Positions 31,396 to 35,447 of a stretch of DNA of 35,447 bases are shown one piece after another. The stretch is from an uncultured Collinsella sp. (GTDB taxonomy: Bacteria; Actinomycetota; Coriobacteriia; Coriobacteriales; Coriobacteriaceae): positions 1 through 35,447 of the forward strand of contig CAAEEX010000069.1 of assembly GCA_900755005.1 (NCBI GenBank), given 5' to 3'. Under the pieces are notes generated by a model. That model searched no databases. It was not told the origin of the DNA and was given only the letters and a program-made list of their open reading frames with translations. Each line of letters opens with the position of its first letter. The first letter of the stretch is position 1. The position numbers and the translations under genes were made by a program.

Positions 31396-33236
31396 CGCCC
31401 TTCGACAAACATACCGTGGCGATAGTCGCCCTCATCTCAGCCTGCGCAGCCCTCGCAGGCTTCCTCTTCGTGGGGAGCCTCCTCGACCTTCCGGGAGACT
31501 CCCTTGATCCCATGGAGGCGTTGCTGCAGCTGCCCGCTTGGCTAGCGGGCGGAGGGGTCATGCACGCGAACGCTCTCGCACCGCTGGCGGGCATGCTGGC
31601 AGCATGCGCCATCTGGGGCATCTGGGTGCACCAGGCTCTCCGAGGAGGGACCTTCCGGCTCGGCGAGGAGCACGGCTCCTCCCGTTGGGGCAGCATCGAA
31701 GAGGGCAAAGCGTTCATGAACCAGGACGAGTCGGACCTGAACATCCCGCTGACAAGCTCCATCGGGATCCCCGTCTCCAGGTCCGACTTCGACCTGGAAA
31801 CGGACCGCAACCGCAACATCTGCGTCGTCGGAACACCCGGAACGGGCAAGACCAGGAGCCACGTGCTTCCGCTGCTGATGCAGATGAACGCCAGCTACCT
31901 GGTAACCGACCCGAAGGGAACGCTCATAGAATCCACAGGGTGGATGTTCGAGGCCGCAGGCTACAGGATCCGCAACTTCGACCTCGTCAGGATGGAGACC
32001 TCGAGCCATTACAACCCCCTGGCATACGTGCGCACCGACGTGGACGTGCTGGCCATCGTGGAGTGCCTCATCACCAACACCACCGGAGACGCCGAGCACA
32101 CGGGAGACCCGTTCTGGGAGAACGCGGAGCGTCTCCTCTACACGGCGCTCATCGCGTACCTGATCCACCACTGCCCGCCCGAGGACAGGAACCTCCCGGG
32201 TATGCTCACCCTGCTGTCGCTGGCTGAGGCCCGCGAGGGAAACGAATCCTACATGAGCCCCCTCGACCTGCTGTTCCACGAGCTTGAGACGGGCAAGCGC
32301 CTAGTCGCCGCAGGCGACGAGAGGCCCTTCGACGAGAACTCGCGGGCGTTCACCAACGGGAGCTCCACCGTGCGCTGGGAGCAGGTCCGAGAGCCCGCTG
32401 ACCCTTCCAAGGACTTCGCCCTCAACGCATACAAGCGCTTCAAGACCGCCGCCGGGGAGACCCTCAAGTCGATCATCATCAGCTGCAACACCCGGTGCCT
32501 GCCTATGATGGCCGACAACGTGCAGAACCTCCTGGCAGACGACGAGCTCCACCTGGACAAGATGGGCGACGCAGGGCAGAGGACCGTCGTCTTCGCATCG
32601 ATGCCAGACACGCGCGGAACCTTCAACTTCCTGTTCGCCATGCTCATGTGGCAGGCCGTCAACGAGCTGTGCGACGCAGCGATCATCGACCACGGCGGCA
32701 AGCTCCCCACCCCGGTCCACCTGGTGTTCGACGAGTTCGCCAACATCGGCAAGCTGCCCGACATCGACCGCTTCATCGCCGTCATCCGAAGCAGGAACGT
32801 CTCCATGTCCATGATCCTGCAGTCGTTCGAGCAGCTGAAGGGCACCTACGGCGAGGAGAAGGCCCTGTCCATCAGGGCCTGCTGCGACACAACGCTCCTC
32901 CTGGGGTCGACGCTCTACGGCACCAACGAGGAGATCTCCAAGATGCTGGGAAACCAGACCATCGTCTCCTTCACCCTCAACGACACCGAGGGCGCCAACA
33001 AGTCGACCACCGTGAACAGGACCATATTCGAGCGACCGCTGATGCTACCCGACGAGGTGGGCCGCCTGTCAAGGCGGAAGGCCCTGCTGCTCATAGCGGG
33101 CACCTACCCGTTCAAGGACGACAAGTACGACGCGGCGCAGCATCCTCGGTGGGATGAGGTCGAGCCAGGGCACAAGGGGGCCAAGCACAGCACGCCCTTC
33201 GACTTCGGAGCGTATGCAAACAGGATGAGGGGGTGA
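31392..33236 (+). CDS. Type IV coupling protein, VirD4/TraG (PcfC) family
   Basis: With the TTG start at 31392 the product has 614 residues. Two membrane segments (about 9-31 and 60-80) are followed by the ATPase: Walker A GTPGTGKT at 147-154, YLVTDPKGTLIE near 172, and Walker B LVFDEFANIG with Asp447/Glu448. FASMPDTRGTFNFLFAMLMW and ILQSFEQLKGTYG are also typical of TraG/VirD4. It links the relaxosome to the secretion channel and powers DNA entry at the membrane. The TTG is chosen because it overlaps the preceding stop as TTGA and follows GAGGGGA; an ATG at 31170 in the same frame lies within the previous gene and gives a non-native arginine/glycine-rich lead. Confidence 0.93.
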   Translation: MTPFDKHTVAIVALISACAALAGFLFVGSLLDLPGDSLDPMEALLQLPAWLAGGGVMHANALAPLAGMLAACAIWGIWVHQALRGGTFRLGEEHGSSRWGSIEEGKAFMNQDESDLNIPLTSSIGIPVSRSDFDLETDRNRNICVVGTPGTGKTRSHVLPLLMQMNASYLVTDPKGTLIESTGWMFEAAGYRIRNFDLVRMETSSHYNPLAYVRTDVDVLAIVECLITNTTGDAEHTGDPFWENAERLLYTALIAYLIHHCPPEDRNLPGMLTLLSLAEAREGNESYMSPLDLLFHELETGKRLVAAGDERPFDENSRAFTNGSSTVRWEQVREPADPSKDFALNAYKRFKTAAGETLKSIIISCNTRCLPMMADNVQNLLADDELHLDKMGDAGQRTVVFASMPDTRGTFNFLFAMLMWQAVNELCDAAIIDHGGKLPTPVHLVFDEFANIGKLPDIDRFIAVIRSRNVSMSMILQSFEQLKGTYGEEKALSIRACCDTTLLLGSTLYGTNEEISKMLGNQTIVSFTLNDTEGANKSTTVNRTIFERPLMLPDEVGRLSRRKALLLIAGTYPFKDDKYDAAQHPRWDEVEPGHKGAKHSTPFDFGAYANRMRG

Positions 33237-33291
33237 TCTCTGAGCAAGGGAACGGCAGCGGCAATGCCTCTGGCAACAAGGCCGGGTCGAG

Positions 33292-33414
33292 CTTCCACCC
33301 TCGGCGCGGCTGCCGCCGCCTAGACGCAAAGGAGCGCTCGCGCGCTCCGCACTGCAATCTTATCACGCAACACAAGGCGCCCCTTCCACCCTCGGCGCCA
33401 AAGACGCAAAGGAG
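33292..33414 (+). repeat. Duplicated leader and ribosome-site block before the Maff2 gene
   Basis: The 16-mer CTTCCACCCTCGGCGC occurs at 33292-33307 and 33383-33398, each followed by GACGCAAAGGAG (33323-33334 and 33403-33414). The first AAGGAG merges into a perfect hairpin (GGAGCGC/GCGCTCC, 33331-33348); only the second precedes a gene. No gene was found in 33237-33422. Confidence 0.7.
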
Positions 33415-33422
33415 GCATTCAC

Positions 33423-33641
33423 ATGCTTGCAAAGATCATCACCCTCGTCACAGGCTGCGTGACGTTCCTGGGCGGATTCCTCGTTGTCTGGGGAGCGGTG
33501 CAGCTCGGCAGGTCCATCGGAAACCGCGGAGGCGGCGGCGAGGGCATGGAGGCTGGCATCGCGACGATCGCCGGCGGCGCGATCATCATCGCCGCCGCGG
33601 TCTACTTCGGCCAGCTCGACACCTCATGGATGCCGGCTTAG
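33423..33641 (+). CDS. Maff2-type small membrane protein (pilin-like) of the conjugation module
   Basis: The 72-residue protein has two hydrophobic helices (about residues 5-27 and 43-62) separated by a glycine-rich loop (RSIGNRGGGGEGMEAG). This size, layout and position between the coupling protein and PrgI match the Maff2 family of Tn1549-like elements, which is thought to correspond to the VirB2/TrbC pilin-like component. The ATG follows AAAGGAGG at 8 nt. The duplicated leader in front could serve separate or stronger expression than its neighbours, as expected for a structural subunit; that is inference. Confidence 0.75.
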   Translation: MLAKIITLVTGCVTFLGGFLVVWGAVQLGRSIGNRGGGGEGMEAGIATIAGGAIIIAAAVYFGQLDTSWMPA

Positions 33642-33651
33642 GAGGCCCCGG

Positions 33652-34080
33652 TTGATCGACGACAAGCTCCACATCCCGATCCAGAAGGACATCGGGGAGT
33701 ATGAGCAGAAGCTCTTCGGGGACATGTCCATCAGGACCTGCGTCTGCCTTGCGGGAGGATTCGCGACCGCTGTCCTCGTCGCCCTGGCCTCGTGGCTCTG
33801 GCTCGCCATAGACCCCTCTGACATGACGTTCCCCATCATGCTCGCAACGCTGCCCTTCTGGCTCGCCGGCTTCTGGAAGCCCCACGGCATGCCCTTCGAG
33901 AGGTTTTTGCCGCTGGTCGCCAGGCACCACATGGCCAAGCGCCACTACGAATTCACACCCAGCCACCGCTGCGGCACGGACATGCCGCTGGCCCTGGAAC
34001 CGAAGAAGCTGACCCGCAAGGAAAGAAAGAGAACCTACCGAAAGGGGGCGGAGCTCTATGAGCCTGCTGAAGAAGCGTAG
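33652..34080 (+). CDS. PrgI-family (VirB3-like) conjugation membrane protein
   Basis: With the TTG start at 33652 (after GGAGG at 6 nt) the product has 142 residues. The opening DDKLHIPIQKDIGEYEQKLF is the typical PrgI start (IPxDI.....K). Two membrane segments follow (about 30-54 and 60-76; CVCLAGGFATAVLVALASWL and FPIMLATLPFWLAGFW). The tail is soluble and basic (LTRKERKRTYRKGAELYE). PrgI corresponds to VirB3 and sits beside the VirB4 ATPase, both in gene order and in the membrane channel. It overlaps virB4 by 23 nt. Longer ORFs reading through the region in other frames are shadows. Confidence 0.85.
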   Translation: MIDDKLHIPIQKDIGEYEQKLFGDMSIRTCVCLAGGFATAVLVALASWLWLAIDPSDMTFPIMLATLPFWLAGFWKPHGMPFERFLPLVARHHMAKRHYEFTPSHRCGTDMPLALEPKKLTRKERKRTYRKGAELYEPAEEA

Positions 34081-35447
34081 GAAGGGCGTCGAAGGCGCCC
34101 CTGAGAAGAAGAAGCAGAAGAGACAGAAGGGCACCATCGACCTCTGCGGATACGAGCTCATGCTCGAGAACGGGGTCGCCCAGGTAGCGCCAGGCCTCTT
34201 CAGCCAAATGGTGCAGTTCGGCGACATCACCTACCAGTGCGCCAGAAAGGACACCCGCGAGAACATCTACAGCACCATGAGCGCGCTCTACAACTACTTC
34301 AACCCGGACACCAGCGTCCAGGTCACGATCACCAACGAGCCCGTGCCAGCCGAGGAGATCGGCAACAGGACGTTCTTCCCAAAGAGCGACCCCTGCCTGG
34401 ACGACTACGTCGAGGAGTACAACCGCATCCTCAACGACAAGATGCGCGAGGGCGTCTCGAACCTGAAGAGACAGAGGTACCTGACCTTCACCACCAAGGC
34501 GGACGACATCGACTCGGCAATCCCGAAGCTCGCCCGCATGCGCAACGACTGCACGCAGGCCCTGGCGAGGATCAAGAGCAAGTCGGAGCCCGTGAAGGGC
34601 GCGGAGAGGCTCAGGATAGCCCGCGGCCTGCTGAGCCCGCTTTCCCCCTTCGACTTCGACTGGGACAATTTGTCCCAGTGCCCGACGGCGCGGAGCCTCG
34701 ACTTCGTGGCGCCCATGTCCGTCGACTTCAAGCCCAACGGCCGCAACGACGCCTTCAGGGCCGACGACGCATGGTGCTGCGTCATGGCCATCAGGTCGTT
34801 CGGATCCATCCTCATGGACGACTGCCTCGCGAGCATCGTCGACCTCCCCATCCCGCTCTCCGTCTCGCTGCACCTGAGGCCCATCCCGCAGGACAAGGCC
34901 ATCGACATGGTGCAGGGAAAGATCGACTGGATGGACATGGAGGAGCGAGGCCAGAAGAGCCGAGCCGCCAACAAGGGAATCATCCTCACGCAGACCTCCA
35001 CAGCCCTTCGCTACTCGCGCGCGGACGCCGAGGAGCTTCTGGACTTCCTGCGCAACAAGAACGAGCGACTCTTCGAGTACGCCGGCTACGTGTTCACCTA
35101 CGCGGCGAGCGAGGAGGAGCTCGACGAGCAAATCGACAGAATCATCTCCACGGCCAGGGGCTCTGCGCTCACCGTCGAGAAGCTCTACTACCGCCAGGAA
35201 GAGGGCTGGGGCTCCGTGCTCCCCTTCGCCACCAACAAGTGTGACGTGACCAGGCTCCTCACCAGCGGCCAGATCGCCATGCAGATGCCCTTCGCATCGC
35301 TGGAGATCAACCAGCCCGGCGGCATCTACCTCGGACAGTCGAAGATCACCAACACGCTGGCCATCCTGGACAGGCTATCCCTGCCCTCGCCCATGGGATT
35401 CGACTTCGGAACGCCGGGCACGGGCAAGTCGAACGCCCAGAAGAGCG
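34058..35447 (+). CDS. VirB4-like conjugation ATPase (partial, runs off right edge)
   Basis: Translation from the ATG at 34058 (after AAAGGGGGCGGAG) stays open for 463 codons to the window edge. The N-terminal 25 residues are very basic. A domain typical of VirB4/TraE-like proteins follows, with the dimerisation and membrane-contact part up to about residue 400 and GGIYLGQSKITNTLAILDRL before the Walker A motif GTPGTGKS (451-458), where the window ends. VirB4 energises channel and pilus assembly. The gene contains a 21-bp palindrome at 34659-34679 that is translated as DWDNLSQ. It overlaps the PrgI gene by 23 nt. Domain order and neighbours make the family call firm; the C-terminal ATPase part is not visible. 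Confidence 0.88.
   Translation, partial: MSLLKKRRKGVEGAPEKKKQKRQKGTIDLCGYELMLENGVAQVAPGLFSQMVQFGDITYQCARKDTRENIYSTMSALYNYFNPDTSVQVTITNEPVPAEEIGNRTFFPKSDPCLDDYVEEYNRILNDKMREGVSNLKRQRYLTFTTKADDIDSAIPKLARMRNDCTQALARIKSKSEPVKGAERLRIARGLLSPLSPFDFDWDNLSQCPTARSLDFVAPMSVDFKPNGRNDAFRADDAWCCVMAIRSFGSILMDDCLASIVDLPIPLSVSLHLRPIPQDKAIDMVQGKIDWMDMEERGQKSRAANKGIILTQTSTALRYSRADAEELLDFLRNKNERLFEYAGYVFTYAASEEELDEQIDRIISTARGSALTVEKLYYRQEEGWGSVLPFATNKCDVTRLLTSGQIAMQMPFASLEINQPGGIYLGQSKITNTLAILDRLSLPSPMGFDFGTPGTGKSNAQKS
34659..34679. repeat. 21-bp palindrome inside virB4
   Basis: ACTGGGACAA, a central T, and its exact reverse complement. It is the same palindrome as at 30763-30785 apart from the central base and the outermost pair. 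It lies in frame and disrupts nothing. Confidence 0.75.

Larger units (their letters stand above)
26230..35447. mobile_element. Left part of an integrative and conjugative element inserted behind guaA
   Basis: The content changes abruptly after the guaA stop: operator-like dyads, XRE regulator, excisionase-like gene, tyrosine integrase, MobC-like protein, replication initiator, then PcfB, VirD4, Maff2, PrgI and VirB4 in the order usual for Tn1549/FATA-type elements. Genes in this part use AGG and AGA arginine codons often, for example in the integrase and coupling-protein genes, while the core genes use CGC/CGT. The left attachment site should lie at or just behind the guaA 3' end; its core cannot be fixed without the right end. 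The element continues past the window. Confidence 0.85.

Noticed and set aside
33233..33655. A 140-codon frame overlapping the coupling-protein stop and the Maff2 gene
   Set aside because: The translation is arginine/histidine-rich low-complexity sequence typical of a shifted frame, while the Maff2 frame has a ribosome site and two membrane helices.

Overview
The window looks like the chromosome of a high-GC, anaerobic, fermentative actinobacterium, most likely Collinsella or a close relative in the Coriobacteriia. This is inferred from the gene set: type III glutamine synthetase, a fused MurT-GatD, iron-dependent alcohol dehydrogenase, GldA paralogues and a stand-alone MetH activation domain. 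It is not based on a database match. Positions 1-26229 read as core chromosome. Positions 26230-35447 read as the left part of an integrated conjugative element (ICE) that enters right behind guaA.

Core part. A leftward operon (2583-1) encodes MetF, a separate MetH reactivation domain and the homocysteine-methyltransferase part of methionine synthase, which runs off the left edge. A 427-bp spacer full of hairpins separates it from a type III glutamine synthetase gene. Next is a carbohydrate locus: a GntR/UTRA regulator facing a 6-phospho-alpha-glucosidase (GH4) and a PTS EIIBC. Two identical TGTCTAGACA dyads bracket the promoter. A serine hydrolase of the class C beta-lactamase fold follows. 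A tRNA-Glu gene lies on the minus strand beside a cluster of nested inverted repeats. A leftward operon then carries two repeat-rich helical proteins of unknown role and a single-chain MurT-GatD (lipid II isoglutaminyl synthase). Rightward come an iron alcohol dehydrogenase, GldA and a GldA paralogue lacking one conserved histidine, a four-cluster ferredoxin-like protein, YchF and a DUF1648 membrane protein. A small unknown protein and a small XRE regulator are divergent around a perfect 24-bp palindrome. L-asparaginase and guaA close the core part.

Mobile part. Directly behind guaA lie three copies of a 16-bp dyad (GATAC-N6-GTATC). Two more copies sit in the divergent promoter between an XRE regulator and an excisionase-like gene that is coupled to a tyrosine integrase. 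These are followed by a MobC-like ribbon-helix-helix protein, a winged-helix replication initiator with iteron-like repeats inside its own reading frame, a short XRE protein, and a conjugation module of Tn1549/FATA type: PcfB/DUF3801, VirD4-type coupling protein, Maff2-type small membrane protein, PrgI, and a VirB4 ATPase cut by the right edge just after its Walker A motif. The element uses AGG/AGA arginine codons freely, unlike the core genes, which supports acquisition by transfer. The relaxase, the remaining transfer genes, any cargo and the right attachment site lie outside the window.

The observations most worth a second look are the probable replication origin inside the ICE initiator gene, the five-site GATAC operator or arm-site set, a long palindrome shared by an intergenic spacer and the interior of virB4, the MurT-GatD fusion, and the 24-bp palindrome of the small divergent pair.
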